The notes below the pieces were generated by a model. The model was given only the letters and a program-made list of their open reading frames with translations. It did no database searches and was not told the origin of the DNA. A stretch of 39,078 nucleotides of DNA from an uncultured Chromatiaceae bacterium (GTDB taxonomy: Bacteria > Pseudomonadota > Gammaproteobacteria > Enterobacterales > Alteromonadaceae), in contig CAMLRA010000020.1 in the NCBI GenBank assembly GCA_946482325.1, forward strand, positions 1-39,078, read 5' to 3'. The position numbers and the translations under genes are program-made. How positions within the stretch are numbered: position 1 is the first letter of the stretch; every line of letters begins with the position of its first letter. Positions 25,505-36,989 of this stretch are shown piece after piece.

Positions 25505-26665
25505 CTAACCCGCGGCGTCAGGTCTGGTTTGTTCCAAAGCCCCGATAAGCGCATGAATCTGTGCCGGGCTGTGCGCGGCCGATAAACAAATGCGTAGCCG
25601 GGCCTGCGGCACTGTTGGCGGGCGAATGGCGTGCAGCCAAATCCCGGCTTGTTTGAGAGCCTGACTCCATAACAGCGCGGTGGTATTGTCCTGACAAAGT
25701 AGCGGCTGAATGGCGGTAACAGAAGCTGTTAGCGGCAAGCCTGCTGCGGCTGCCCCGCTGCGGAACAACTTGATATTCTCTTCCAGCTTGTCCCGTCGCC
25801 ACTGCTCTCGCCGGCATATCTCAATGCTGTGCACCATAGCCAGACAAAGCGCCGGTGACAGCGCGGTGCTGTAGATATAATGCCGCGATTGTTGCCGGAT
25901 AAAATCAATCACCTCGTGACTGCCAGCCAAAAATCCACCTTGCCCTGCTAATGCCTTACCAAAATTAGCCATCAGGCATTGCAGTTGTGTTGCTTGTACG
26001 CCGCCGTGTTGCCAGCTGCCGCGCCCTTCTTCGCCAAGCACACCAATGCCGTGGGCATCGTCGAGCAGCAGCGGTTGCTGCGGCGATAACACCGACAGCA
26101 GAGCCTGGCTGTCGGTGATGTCACCGTCCATGCTGAACACACCTTCGGTGGCCACCACCACGGCATTATCCTGTGCTTTTGCCAATAGCTGCGCGAGGGC
26201 CTGAAAATCCTGATGCGCATAACGCTTAAAACGCAGCTGACCATGCATCAAGACGTCCTGCATCGAGGCATGACAATATTTATCCAGCAGCAACAGCTCG
26301 TCTGGCGCCACCAGCGCGCTCAGCATGGCCTGATTGGCAGCAAAGCCGGAGCTGAATAACAACACGGCTTCGACGCCGAGCCAGTCACACAGCACACTGC
26401 TAAGCTCCGCATGGGCCGGCTGAAAACCTGTCACCAGCGGCGAGCCGGTCGCTGCACTGCCGACACTGAACGCGGCATCAGCAAACGCCTGACGCAGTGA
26501 TGGCGCGCTGGCAAGGCCCAGATAGTCGTTGCCGGAAAAATTCAGCATCGTCTGGCCATCAAAGCCAAGCAGACCGTCCGGCAAAGGTTGCAGCAACTGT
26601 TCCTGCCGGTACAAGCCCTGGTCGCGGCGCTGCGCCAACCATTGTTGCATCTGCACTAATTGCAT
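25505..26665 (-). CDS. bioF: 8-amino-7-oxononanoate synthase
   Basis: A 386-residue PLP enzyme that condenses pimeloyl-ACP (or -CoA) with L-Ala. NFSGNDYLGLA, LLLDKYCHASMQD, EGVFSMDGD, LLLDDAHGIGVLG and the PLP lysine in ANFGKALAG (Lys237) are all diagnostic. The ATG at 26665 comes 5 nt after the bioB stop. An ATG at 26650 is an alternative that would shorten the protein by 5 residues. Confidence 0.96.
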   Translation of the reverse strand: MQLVQMQQWLAQRRDQGLYRQEQLLQPLPDGLLGFDGQTMLNFSGNDYLGLASAPSLRQAFADAAFSVGSAATGSPLVTGFQPAHAELSSVLCDWLGVEAVLLFSSGFAANQAMLSALVAPDELLLLDKYCHASMQDVLMHGQLRFKRYAHQDFQALAQLLAKAQDNAVVVATEGVFSMDGDITDSQALLSVLSPQQPLLLDDAHGIGVLGEEGRGSWQHGGVQATQLQCLMANFGKALAGQGGFLAGSHEVIDFIRQQSRHYIYSTALSPALCLAMVHSIEICRREQWRRDKLEENIKLFRSGAAAAGLPLTASVTAIQPLLCQDNTTALLWSQALKQAGIWLHAIRPPTVPQARLRICLSAAHSPAQIHALIGALEQTRPDAAG

Positions 26666-26670
26666 ATCAC

Positions 26671-27735
26671 TCAGACTGCGGCATGAAACAGACTGGGTTC
26701 CAGCTGTTCCTGAATGGCTTGTGCCATCGCCGCTTCATGCGCCTCATCCGACACATCGCCACGCTGTTCTGGTTTTAAACCCAGCTTGGCGAACAATTGC
26801 ATATCGGCATTGGCTTCCGGGTTTTCCGTAGTCAGTAATTTATCACCATAAAAAATCGAATTAGCGCCGGCCATAAAACACAAGGCCTGCATTTGCTCAT
26901 TCATCCGGGTCCGGCCCGCAGACAACCGCACATGGCTTTTCGGTAACATGATGCGCGCAACGGCAATAGTGCGGATAAATTCAAAGCCATCTAAATCTTC
27001 AACATTTTCCAGCGGCGTGCCGGCGACTTTAACCAGCATGTTGATCGGAACTGATTCCGGATGTTCCGGCAGGTTGGCAATTTGGCGTAATAACGCTGAG
27101 CGATCATTGGCACTCTCGCCCATGCCGACGATACCGCCACAGCAGACTTTCATGCCGGCGTCGCGCACGTGCGACAACGTATCTAAACGGTCCTGATAAG
27201 TGCGGGTGGTGATGATTTCACCGTAGAATTCCGGCGACGTATCCAGGTTATGGTTGTAATAATCAAGGCCGGCACCGGCAAGCTCCTGCGCCTGATCAGC
27301 GGTAAGTTTACCAAGCGTCATACAGGTTTCCAGGCCCATGCCTTTGACGCCTTTAATCATTTCCATGATGTAAGGCATGTCGCGTTGTTTTGGATTACTC
27401 CAGGCCGCGCCCATACAAAAACGGCTGGCGCCCTGCTCTTTAGCAGCTTTGGCTTGCGTCAGGACTTTTTCGACTTCGAGCAAACGTTCACGTTCAAGGC
27501 CGGTATTGTAATGACCACTTTGCGGGCAATATTTGCAGTCTTCGGCGCAGGCGCCGGTTTTAATCGACAACAAGGTGCTGACCTGCACTTCATTGGCTGG
27601 AAAGTTCGCCCGGTGTACTAATTGCGCACGGAACATCAAGTCGTTAAATGGCAGCGCAAACAGTGCGTTAACCTCGGCCAAAGTCCAGTTGTGGCGCACT
27701 TCAGTCAGGCTTGGGTCAGTAAAAAGCGAATGCAT
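26671..27735 (-). CDS. bioB: Biotin synthase
   Basis: A 354-residue radical SAM enzyme that inserts sulfur into dethiobiotin. The 4Fe-4S motif is CAEDCKYC (Cys63, 67, 70), followed by [29 protein letters not shown] and the Arg-rich [14 protein letters not shown] near the 2Fe-2S site. The start is the ATG at 27735 with AGGGA six bases upstream. The open frame continues to 27885 through the operator but lacks family similarity there. It is first in bioBFCD and divergent from bioA. Confidence 0.97.
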   Translation of the reverse strand: MHSLFTDPSLTEVRHNWTLAEVNALFALPFNDLMFRAQLVHRANFPANEVQVSTLLSIKTGACAEDCKYCPQSGHYNTGLERERLLEVEKVLTQAKAAKEQGASRFCMGAAWSNPKQRDMPYIMEMIKGVKGMGLETCMTLGKLTADQAQELAGAGLDYYNHNLDTSPEFYGEIITTRTYQDRLDTLSHVRDAGMKVCCGGIVGMGESANDRSALLRQIANLPEHPESVPINMLVKVAGTPLENVEDLDGFEFIRTIAVARIMLPKSHVRLSAGRTRMNEQMQALCFMAGANSIFYGDKLLTTENPEANADMQLFAKLGLKPEQRGDVSDEAHEAAMAQAIQEQLEPSLFHAAV

Positions 27736-27778
27736 AAGAGTCCCTGTATTTCGTTTGTCTTTGTCTGGGTTTGCCGCT

Positions 27779-27806
27779 AGTCTATCGGCGCGCCGCGCCT
27801 TGTCAA
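27779..27806 (-). promoter_or_regulatory. Sigma-70 promoter of the bioBFCD operon
   Basis: On the minus strand a perfect -35 TTGACA and a -10 TAGACT (4 of 6) are 16 bases apart. The -35 box lies inside the BirA-type operator, so bound repressor would block it. The leader would be about 37 bases. Confidence 0.55.
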
Positions 27807-27832
27807 CGCGTACCAGTTCATCAGGTTTACCA
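27800..27832. promoter_or_regulatory. BirA (biotin repressor) operator between bioA and bioB
   Basis: TTGTCAACG and GGTTTACCA flank a 15-bp spacer. The enterobacterial BirA operator is TTGTAAACC, 14 to 16 bp, then GGTTTACAA, so the halves match 7 of 9 and 8 of 9. It lies between the divergent bio genes as in E. coli, and so should repress both when biotin is plentiful. On the plus strand TTGTCA and CAGGTT within it could form the bioA promoter. Confidence 0.8.
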
Positions 27833-27843
27833 GTGGTTATTAT

Positions 27844-29148
27844 ATGAGCATTGATTTGCAGTTTGACCGCCAGCATTTGTGGCATCCTTATACTTCGATG
27901 GCCAATCCTTTGCCGGTCTATCCGGTCAAACGGGCCTCCGGCGTCCTGCTGGAGCTGGAAGATGGCCGCGTTTTAGTCGACGGCACCTCCAGCTGGTGGG
28001 CAGCCATTCATGGGTACAATCATCCTGAACTCAATGAGGCCGTGACCAATCAATTGCAGCAGATGAGCCACGTGATGTTTGGCGGCATCACCCACGCGCC
28101 GGCGGTAGAACTGGGTAAACGACTGCTGCAACTGGTCCCCCCGGCGTTACAACATATTTTTTATGCCGACAGCGGCTCTATTGCCGTCGAAGTGGCGCTG
28201 AAGATGGCGCTGCAGTTTCAGCTGGCGCGTGGTCATTCCGATAAAACCAAAGTACTGAGTCTGCGTAAGGCTTATCATGGCGATACTTTTGCCACTATGG
28301 CGCTGTGTGATCCGGTTGATGGCATGCACGCGATGTTTCAGGGGCAGCTGACTGCGCATGTCTTTGCGAGCGCGCCGGAGCGGGCATTTGACGACCACTG
28401 GCAACACAGTGATGGTCAGGCACTGCGGGACATATTTCAGCAACATCACGCGCAACTCGCCGCCTTTGTACTGGAACCTGTCCTTCAGGGTGCCGGCGGC
28501 ATGCGGCTCTATCATCCGGAATATCTGCGTCTGGCGCGGCAGCTCTGCGACCAATATGACGTGTTATTGATTGGCGATGAAATTGCCACCGGTTTTGGTC
28601 GCACCGGCAAACTCTTTGCCGTTGAGCATGCCGGGATAGTCCCGGATATTCTGTGCCTCGGTAAAGCCCTAAGCGGCGGTTACATCACGTTGGCGGCTAC
28701 GCTTTGTACTAAGGCAGTGGCCGATGGCATCAGCAGTGGCGCTGTTGGTGCTTTGATGCATGGTCCAACCTATATGGCCAACCCGCTGGCCTGCGCTGTT
28801 GCCTGCGCCAGCTTAAAAATAATTCAAACCGGCGCCTGGCAAAGACAAGTCCAGCAGATAGAACTGCAGTTACAGCAGTTGAAACGGCTCACGCACTATC
28901 CGGCCGTCAAAGCAGTACGAGTGTTAGGCGCAGTTGGTATTGTCGAGATGTACAGCAATATTAATGTCGCTAAAGCGCAAGCGCTGATGGTGGCCCGCGG
29001 TGTCTGGATCCGGCCTTTTGGCAATCTGTTTTATTTGATGCCGCCGTATATTATCCAGGAAGCTGAGCTGTCGCAGCTGATCGCAGCGTTGGAGTTTATT
29101 GTGCAGCAGGATGTTTTGCATCAGGCGCAGGCGTTGCCGGGCGCCTAG
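27844..29148 (+). CDS. bioA: Adenosylmethionine-8-amino-7-oxononanoate aminotransferase
   Basis: A 434-residue PLP aminotransferase that makes 7,8-diaminopelargonate, with SAM as amino donor. The N-terminal HLWHPYTSM and [16 protein letters not shown], then [12 protein letters not shown] and the PLP lysine in [17 protein letters not shown] (Lys274), are diagnostic. The ATG at 27844 matches the E. coli N-terminus. It has no clear Shine-Dalgarno sequence and lies only 12 bp from the operator, so the leader may be very short. The stop overlaps the converging small membrane gene by 4 bp. Confidence 0.96.
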   Translation: MSIDLQFDRQHLWHPYTSMANPLPVYPVKRASGVLLELEDGRVLVDGTSSWWAAIHGYNHPELNEAVTNQLQQMSHVMFGGITHAPAVELGKRLLQLVPPALQHIFYADSGSIAVEVALKMALQFQLARGHSDKTKVLSLRKAYHGDTFATMALCDPVDGMHAMFQGQLTAHVFASAPERAFDDHWQHSDGQALRDIFQQHHAQLAAFVLEPVLQGAGGMRLYHPEYLRLARQLCDQYDVLLIGDEIATGFGRTGKLFAVEHAGIVPDILCLGKALSGGYITLAATLCTKAVADGISSGAVGALMHGPTYMANPLACAVACASLKIIQTGAWQRQVQQIELQLQQLKRLTHYPAVKAVRVLGAVGIVEMYSNINVAKAQALMVARGVWIRPFGNLFYLMPPYIIQEAELSQLIAALEFIVQQDVLHQAQALPGA

Positions 29149-29516
29149 ATTTGGTAGAAGAAACTTAACGCCGCCATTGCAATCAGCAATAAAGCCACTG
29201 AGTTGTATTGCTGGCGGTCGGTCGCCCTGCGCAGGCGGAATTGATTTAATACAATGCTGCACAGACTGACGAGACAGCACCACCACAACAAATAAATCAA
29301 CTGGCCGGTTAAGGTCGGCTCCCAATAATCGCGGATCTGAATGCCCCAATAACGCACCAGGCCGGAATTCATTTCCGGTTTGGCCATGTGGCTTAGGCCC
29401 AGCGCCACAATCAGAATGACCCAACCAATCACCGACAACCAATGAAAACTCAGCACCACCCAATCCGGGCCTTTACGGCGGTTTTTACGCGGTTGGCTGC
29501 GAAGAGGTTCGTTCAC
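29145..29516 (-). CDS. Unrecognised small membrane protein
   Basis: A 123-residue protein I do not recognise. The N-terminus is strongly basic (RSQPRKNRRKG), followed by hydrophobic segments at about residues 19-43, 70-92 and 106-122. By the positive-inside rule the basic N-terminus should be cytosolic. Charged and aromatic residues (WGIQIRDYWEP) lie in the first loop. The start is a GTG at 29516 with AAGGA nine bases upstream. It lies between converging bioA (4-bp overlap) and divergent asnS, and neither neighbour hints at its job. Coding status is supported by a complete frame, a ribosome binding site and membrane-like composition. Confidence 0.65.
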   Translation of the reverse strand: MNEPLRSQPRKNRRKGPDWVVLSFHWLSVIGWVILIVALGLSHMAKPEMNSGLVRYWGIQIRDYWEPTLTGQLIYLLWWCCLVSLCSIVLNQFRLRRATDRQQYNSVALLLIAMAALSFFYQI

Positions 29517-29549
29517 TGCACTGTTCCTTCGGTTTGTGACAAGTTTTGC

Positions 29550-29577
29550 TTGTGCTTAAGCGCTGCCTGCGTATCAT
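29550..29577 (+). promoter_or_regulatory. Candidate sigma-70 promoter of asnS
   Basis: TTGTGC (4 of 6) and TATCAT (5 of 6) are 16 bases apart. A start near 29584 would leave a leader of about 50 bases before the asnS ATG. Confidence 0.45.
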
Positions 29578-29632
29578 TACACCTCCTGAATTAAAATCAA
29601 ACTTTTCAAAAGCGCAAGTTGGAGCCTGATGC

Positions 29633-31033
29633 ATGACGCATGCAGTGATTAAAGACGTACTTGCCGGCCAGTATGCTGCCGGTGCCACTATTACCGTCAA
29701 AGGTTGGATCCGGACTCGTCGTGATTCCAAAGCCGGTATTTCTTTCCTCGCCGTACACGACGGCAGCTGTTTCGAAGCACTGCAAGCCGTCGCTCCGGCT
29801 GAATTGAATAATTATGAATCTGAGATTAAGCGTCTGACGACGGCCTGCTCTGTGATTGTCACCGGTACCGTGGTGAAATCTGAAGGCCAGGGGCAGGCAT
29901 ATGAAATTCAGGCAAGCAACGTTGAAGTGCTTGGCTGGGTCGAAAATCCGGACACTTACCCGATGGCACCAAAACGCCACAGCATGGAATATCTGCGGGA
30001 ACAGGCGCATTTACGCGCCCGCACCAATATGGTTGGTGCTATTACCCGCGTCCGGCATTGTCTGGCGCAAGCCATCCACCGTTTCTTCCACGAGCGTGGT
30101 TTTTATTGGATCAGCACGCCAATCATCACTGGCGCCGATGCTGAAGGTGCCGGCGAAATGTTCCGTGTCAGCACGCTGGATTTAGAAAACCTGCCGCGCG
30201 ATGACAAAGGCCATATCGATTACAAACAAGACTTCTTCGGCAAAGAGACTTTCCTGACCGTTTCAGGTCAGCTCAACGTTGAAACCTACGCCTGTGCGCT
30301 GTCGAACGTTTATACCTTTGGCCCGACCTTCCGTGCCGAAAACTCTAACACCACCCGCCATTTAGCTGAGTTCTGGATGATTGAGCCGGAAGTGGCCTTT
30401 GCTGAACTCAAAGACGTGGCGCAGCTCGCAGAGGACATGCTGAAGTACGTGTTTAAAGCAGTACTGGCTGAACGCGCGGACGATATGGCATTTTTCGCTG
30501 AGCGCGTTGACGACAAAGCGATCAGCCGTCTGCAGCAAATCGTCGAATCCAGCTTTGTACGGATGGATTACACCGATGCCATCACTATCCTGCAAAACTG
30601 TGGCAAAAAGTTCGAATACGCCGTGGAATGGGGTGTGGATTTACAATCAGAACACGAGCGTTATCTCGCCGAAGTACATGTCGGTGCGCCGGTGATCCTG
30701 CAAAACTATCCAAAAGACATCAAAGCATTTTACATGCGGATGAACGAAGACGGTAAAACCGTCGCGGCGATGGATATTCTGGCACCTGGCATCGGCGAAA
30801 TCATCGGTGGTAGCCAGCGTGAAGAGCGTCTGGAGCAGTTAGATGCGCGGATGGATGCGATGGGTCTGAACAAAGAAGACTACAGCTGGTACCGCGACCT
30901 GCGCCGTTATGGCACAGTGCCACACGCTGGTTTTGGCCTCGGTTTTGAACGTTTAGTTTCTTATGTGACCGGCGTAGGCAACGTACGCGATGTCATTGCG
31001 TTCCCGCGTACACCGGGCAACGCTGAGTTCTAA
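29633..31033 (+). CDS. asnS: Asparaginyl-tRNA synthetase
   Basis: A 466-residue class IIb aminoacyl-tRNA synthetase that charges tRNA-Asn. The N-terminal OB-fold anticodon domain contains [20 protein letters not shown]. Motif 2 is [21 protein letters not shown], and motif 3 is [15 protein letters not shown] near the C-terminus. Length equals E. coli AsnRS. GGAG lies eight bases before the ATG. It is a single gene with its own promoter candidate and a strong terminator. Confidence 0.98.
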   Translation: MTHAVIKDVLAGQYAAGATITVKGWIRTRRDSKAGISFLAVHDGSCFEALQAVAPAELNNYESEIKRLTTACSVIVTGTVVKSEGQGQAYEIQASNVEVLGWVENPDTYPMAPKRHSMEYLREQAHLRARTNMVGAITRVRHCLAQAIHRFFHERGFYWISTPIITGADAEGAGEMFRVSTLDLENLPRDDKGHIDYKQDFFGKETFLTVSGQLNVETYACALSNVYTFGPTFRAENSNTTRHLAEFWMIEPEVAFAELKDVAQLAEDMLKYVFKAVLAERADDMAFFAERVDDKAISRLQQIVESSFVRMDYTDAITILQNCGKKFEYAVEWGVDLQSEHERYLAEVHVGAPVILQNYPKDIKAFYMRMNEDGKTVAAMDILAPGIGEIIGGSQREERLEQLDARMDAMGLNKEDYSWYRDLRRYGTVPHAGFGLGFERLVSYVTGVGNVRDVIAFPRTPGNAEF

Positions 31034-31043
31034 ACGCTGCCAC

Positions 31044-31079
31044 AATAAAAAAAACCGCCAAATGGCGGTTTTTTTTATT
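31044..31079. terminator. Bidirectional intrinsic terminator between asnS and the nitroreductase
   Basis: A perfect 17-bp inverted repeat with a 2-base centre: A-run, CCGCCA, TGGCGG, T-run. Eight A and eight T flank the GC stem, so it can end both converging transcripts. Confidence 0.95.
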
Positions 31080-31088
31080 GGCTATTAG

Positions 31089-31649
31089 CTACTGGTAGTC
31101 GCTGAAAAACTCACTGACTTCCAGCGCAGGCCGCTGCGGCGCCTCTGAAGCACAAGTACCAAGATACAGATAACCAACAATCTCATCGTCGTCAGCAAGC
31201 CCCAGAGCCTGCCGGACAAATTCATACTGGGTATAAGCACCGGTGCGCCAAATACCACCGAAACCCAAAGCAAATGCGGCTTGCTGCATGGCCATCACGG
31301 CACAAGCGGCAGATTGCACCTGCTCTGCCACCGGCACTTTGTGATGGTCCCGACATTTAGCGATACAAGCAATCACCATCGGTGCGCGCAACGGCAACTG
31401 GCGGGCGCGTTCTAATAAATCGTTGGCAATAGCCGGATCTTCTTCCAGTGCGGCTTCCGCAAAAATATCACCCAGTTTTGCCAATGCCTGTTTCCCGGTA
31501 AACACAACAAATCGCCAGGGCCGCAGGCCACCGTGGTCAGGGACCCGCAATGCGGCTTGTTTAATCAGCTGTAAGGCTTCGCCTTGTGGCGCCGGCTCAG
31601 TCAGGCGGGAGGAGGAATAGCGGGTAGTTAATAAGGTAATGGCGTCCAT
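31089..31649 (-). CDS. ydjA: NAD(P)H nitroreductase, YdjA type
   Basis: A 186-residue small FMN flavoprotein of the nitroreductase superfamily, close to E. coli YdjA. Shared features are RYSSSRLTEPAP, VPDHGGLRPWRFVVF, APMVIACIAKCRDHHKVPV, SAACAVMAMQQAAFALGFGGIWRTGA and VGYLYLGT. It probably acts as a dimer that reduces nitroaromatics or quinones. The physiological substrate is not known. AAGGG lies about eight bases before the ATG. Confidence 0.92.
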   Translation of the reverse strand: MDAITLLTTRYSSSRLTEPAPQGEALQLIKQAALRVPDHGGLRPWRFVVFTGKQALAKLGDIFAEAALEEDPAIANDLLERARQLPLRAPMVIACIAKCRDHHKVPVAEQVQSAACAVMAMQQAAFALGFGGIWRTGAYTQYEFVRQALGLADDDEIVGYLYLGTCASEAPQRPALEVSEFFSDYQ

Positions 31650-31771
31650 AAATAAACCCTTAGGAAAGACCCGCTAAGGCTAGCAAACTTCGGCTTCAAA
31701 CGACAACCTCATTTGCCCAAGCCATAGCTGAATGCGTTAAATTCAAACTAAAAGCGTTATATTTCAGCGAA

Positions 31772-33184
31772 TTAAACACCAAGCGTACTTTGATAGAACT
31801 GCAGATAAGCGCCAGCAGCCTGCTGCCAGTCAAATACCTGCGCCATGCCACGTTGTTGCACACTGCGATAACTGCGTTTGTTTTGATAGAGCGCGTTGGC
31901 TTGTTGCAGCGCGTCATAAAGTGCGTCGACACTTGGCTCAGCAAACACAATGCCGGTTGCACCCCGTACCGGAAAACCAACCACTGTGTCTTTTAGGCCA
32001 CCGGTTGCACGTACCACAGGTACTGTACCATAGCGCAAACTGTAAATCTGATTCAGGCCACAAGGTTCAAATAAACTTGGCATCAGAAAAAAATCGCCGG
32101 CCGCTTCAACCTGATGAGACAGCGGCTCGTCGAAACCTTCCAGTAAGCGAAATTGTTGCGGAAATTGCTGTTCGAGCTGGCGTAATGGCTGGATAAATTG
32201 CTGCTCGCCAGTGCCCATCACCACCACCTGCGCCTCTGTGTCGGTTAAAAAACGCTGTAACGCCGGAATGAGCAGGCTAAACCCTTTTTGCCCCGTCACC
32301 CGGCTGACACTGACAAACAGCGGTGCCTTGCTGTCCGGCAGCTGGGCTTGCCTGCGCAGTTCTGCTTTACATAGCTTTTTACCGGCCAAATCGCTGGCAT
32401 CATAACGGCAAATTAGGCTGAGATCGGTGGCCGGGTTCCAGCGGCTATAATCGCAGCCATTTAAAATGCCGCGAAAATAGTGCTGTTTTTGCTGATACAA
32501 CGCCGACAAACCGTTAGCGGCCGGTTCAGACAACAATTCGTCGCGATAACCCGGACTTACCGTATTCACCGCGTCCGCCTGCCACAAACCAAGTGCCAGT
32601 AAGGTAGTCGGTAAGTCTGCCGGCAATTGCCAGTGTGCAAGACCTAATAAGCCCAGTTGATCCCGGCCAAAACCTTGCTGATACGCAGCGTTGTGCACCG
32701 TCAGTACAAACTTGCTGTTTGCCAATGCGCCATGGCGCAGCTCTTTGAGGTAACAACTGGCCAGCGCACTTTGCCAATCATGGCCGTGCACAATATCAAC
32801 GGGGTCGGTTTGTCGCACCAGATATTCCAGCGCAGCTTTACAAAACATGGCAAAACGTTCGAGATTATCCGGATAAGGCTGTTCGCCATCATCATAAGGC
32901 CGTGGCCGCTGAAAAAACTGATGATGCTCAATCAGCGCCACCGGAATGTCGTCGACCACAGTGTGGCGGACCGCACAGCCATAAGTCTGAGCGCCGAGAT
33001 TAAAATACAGCGACTGCCACTCAGGCGTGCAGCTAACCCCGTACAAAGCGCCATAACGTGGCATGATTATCTGCACTGAATGGCCGGCTTGCTGCAAGGC
33101 TTTGGCCAGGCCGCGGGTTGCGTCAGCCAAACCTCCGGTTTTCAACAATCCTTCAAATTCACTGCAGATAAACGCCAAACGCAT
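31772..33184 (-). CDS. glgA: Glycogen synthase (ADP-glucose, GT5)
   Basis: A 470-residue GT5 glycosyltransferase that adds glucose from ADP-glucose to glycogen. The N-terminal ADP-glucose loop reads KTGGLADATRGLAKAL, where KxGGL is the family motif. VHGHDWQSAL, VLTVHNAAYQQGF, VSRVTGQKGFSLL and LMPSLFEPCGLNQIYSLRYGTVPVVRATGG cover the expected active-site segments. It starts 9 nt after the glgC stop, and that TAA is part of the AAGGAG ribosome binding site. glgC and glgA form an operon. No branching or debranching gene is next to them. Confidence 0.95.
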   Translation of the reverse strand: MRLAFICSEFEGLLKTGGLADATRGLAKALQQAGHSVQIIMPRYGALYGVSCTPEWQSLYFNLGAQTYGCAVRHTVVDDIPVALIEHHQFFQRPRPYDDGEQPYPDNLERFAMFCKAALEYLVRQTDPVDIVHGHDWQSALASCYLKELRHGALANSKFVLTVHNAAYQQGFGRDQLGLLGLAHWQLPADLPTTLLALGLWQADAVNTVSPGYRDELLSEPAANGLSALYQQKQHYFRGILNGCDYSRWNPATDLSLICRYDASDLAGKKLCKAELRRQAQLPDSKAPLFVSVSRVTGQKGFSLLIPALQRFLTDTEAQVVVMGTGEQQFIQPLRQLEQQFPQQFRLLEGFDEPLSHQVEAAGDFFLMPSLFEPCGLNQIYSLRYGTVPVVRATGGLKDTVVGFPVRGATGIVFAEPSVDALYDALQQANALYQNKRSYRSVQQRGMAQVFDWQQAAGAYLQFYQSTLGV

Positions 33185-33193
33185 GCCAACTCC

Positions 33194-34426
33194 TTAATCA
33201 AACCCGACCATAGCCCCTTTCGGGATCACCACGACGCCATCCGGAGAGACATGGAAGCGTTGTTTGTCTAACACCGGATCTTCGCCGATCACTGTGCCAG
33301 GCGCAATCTTGACATCTTTGTCGATAATAGCACGGCGGATACGACAACCCCGGCCGATGTCGTTATTGCCCATCAGCACACTTTTCTCGACATAAGCATG
33401 GCTATGTACGTGCACGTTGTAACCAAGGATCGAGTGATACACGATGGCGCCACTGACGATACAGCCTGCCGCCACCATTGAACTGATCGCTTGACCAGTG
33501 CGGTTGGCTTCATCATGGACAAACTTCGCCGGCGGTACCGGTGGTGTATAACTGCGCATCGGCCAGTATTTGTTGTACAAGTCAATCGGCGGCACCACAG
33601 AAATCAAATCCATATTGGCTTCGTAATACGAATCGATGGTGCCGACATCGCGCCAATATCCACGGACTTCTTCTTTTTCACCGCGAATACGGTTGCTGGA
33701 AAAGTCGTAAACGTAGACGTCGCCGCCTGGGAACAATTTTGGAATGATGTTATGGCCAAAATCGTGTTTAGAATCGACTTGCGCCGCATCTTCTTCCAGT
33801 ACTTCAACCAAAGTTTTGGCTTCAAAGATATAGTTGCCCATCGACGCCAGCACATAATCCGGCCGGCCCGGAATGGTTTTGGGATTGGACTTGGGTTTTT
33901 CCTCAAAGCCAATCATCCGGCCATCGGCGTCGACTTCAATGATGCCAAATTCGTGCGCATCTGCGACAGGTACCGGAATAGCGGCAACGGTCAGTTTGGC
34001 ATTGTGCTGGCGGTGGAATTCCAGCATCTGGCGCACATCCATTTTGTAGATATGATCACCGCCAAACACACACACATGCTCCGGGTCTAAGCCTGAAATG
34101 AGATGTAAATTCTGGTAAACCGCGTCTGCGGTGCCAAGATACCAGTGTTTACCGGTCTGCATCTGCGCCGGGATTGGGTCGATAAAACGGCTGGTTAAAC
34201 CGGTCACCCGCCAGGCCCGGCTCAGATGTTTCATCAGGGAGTGCGATTTAAATTGGGTAATGACAAAAATCTGCAGTAAATCCGAATTTACGAAATTGTT
34301 CAGCACAAAATCTATAATCCGGTAATTACCGCCAAAAGGTACAGCGGGTTTGGCACGGATACCGGTCAGTGGCGCTAAACGCGTCCCCTCACCTCCGGCC
34401 AGAATCATCGTTAACACACCTGACAT
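33194..34426 (-). CDS. glgC: Glucose-1-phosphate adenylyltransferase (ADP-glucose pyrophosphorylase)
   Basis: A 410-residue enzyme that makes ADP-glucose from glucose 1-phosphate and ATP, the committed step of glycogen synthesis. The nucleotide loop is GGEGTRLAPLTGIRAKPAVPFGG. VFGGDHIYKMD, the substrate segment FEEKP and WRDVGTIDSYYEANMDL follow, with a left-handed beta-helix C-terminal domain (IRRAIIDKDVKI). AGGGAG precedes the ATG at normal spacing. The long upstream gap with inverted repeats probably holds its promoter. Confidence 0.96.
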   Translation of the reverse strand: MSGVLTMILAGGEGTRLAPLTGIRAKPAVPFGGNYRIIDFVLNNFVNSDLLQIFVITQFKSHSLMKHLSRAWRVTGLTSRFIDPIPAQMQTGKHWYLGTADAVYQNLHLISGLDPEHVCVFGGDHIYKMDVRQMLEFHRQHNAKLTVAAIPVPVADAHEFGIIEVDADGRMIGFEEKPKSNPKTIPGRPDYVLASMGNYIFEAKTLVEVLEEDAAQVDSKHDFGHNIIPKLFPGGDVYVYDFSSNRIRGEKEEVRGYWRDVGTIDSYYEANMDLISVVPPIDLYNKYWPMRSYTPPVPPAKFVHDEANRTGQAISSMVAAGCIVSGAIVYHSILGYNVHVHSHAYVEKSVLMGNNDIGRGCRIRRAIIDKDVKIAPGTVIGEDPVLDKQRFHVSPDGVVVIPKGAMVGFD

Positions 34427-34604
34427 ATCAGACTCCCTGTAGATTTCGACAAACTGCGCTTGCTGTTGCTCAGTTAACTAAGCAAGGCCAATACCATGAT
34501 TGGCAGTTACGCCGATAAATCCCGCTGTGCTCGGGATATACCACTGCGGCGTCCGGACCAATTTATGGCGGTCCGATGGCAACAGTATGACAACACGCGT
34601 TATT

Positions 34605-34632
34605 TTGGTGCAAAGTCTGTGACTTGCACCAA
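34605..34632. repeat. Inverted repeat TTGGTGCAA / TTGCACCAA upstream of glgC
   Basis: Two perfect 9-bp arms flank a 10-bp centre that adds further pairing (GTC with GAC, one unpaired A). It is about 180 bp upstream of glgC. No T-run follows, so it looks more like a transcription factor operator or a structured RNA than a terminator. Confidence 0.5.
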
Positions 34633-34717
34633 TTTGGCGTGTTGCATCCGTATGACAGCTACTTAACGTGGGAATCAGCTTTGGAGCAAGTGAAATCTGA
34701 AAAAATTGTTTTCAGGA

Positions 34718-34759
34718 CAGGCAACAACAAGCATCAGAGTTTCTGCCAGTTGTTGCCTG
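34718..34759. repeat. Inverted repeat CAGGCAACAAC / GTTGTTGCCTG downstream of fadH
   Basis: Two perfect 11-bp arms are separated by 20 bp. It lies 28 bp past the fadH stop. On the minus strand it is followed at a short distance by a six-T run (34700-34705 region), so it may act as an unusual fadH terminator or RNA stabiliser. Confidence 0.5.
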
Positions 34760-34787
34760 AGATCTGCAAGACAGGGGCTTTACAACG

Positions 34788-36857
<2,070 letters not shown>

Positions 36858-36989
36858 TCAGATGCTGACAAGCACCGCTGCCGGTGAGATCCAGCGCAAT
36901 GACACACATTTTCTTACAAATTGCCGTCGAACCCGGCTGCTGAATTGGGTATCTTAGCCATAACTGTAAATGTATCGAAGGTTAGTTGA

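Larger units (their letters stand above)
34427..34787. other. 361-bp gene-free region between glgC and fadH
   Basis: I see no convincing gene here. It must contain the glgC promoter and the 3' end of the fadH transcript. Two long inverted repeats, listed separately, are its main structure. No strong sigma-70 promoter with both boxes is evident. On the minus strand the weak pair TTGGTC and TATATC is a possible glgC promoter. A TTG-initiated open frame from 34624 runs into fadH antisense and looks like chance. Confidence 0.6.

Noticed and set aside
27736..27885. N-terminal extension of bioB across the operator
   Set aside because: The extension does not resemble BioB, and it covers the promoter and operator region.
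33491..34090. 199-codon plus-strand open frame inside glgC
   Set aside because: It is antisense to glgC and shows no recognisable domain.
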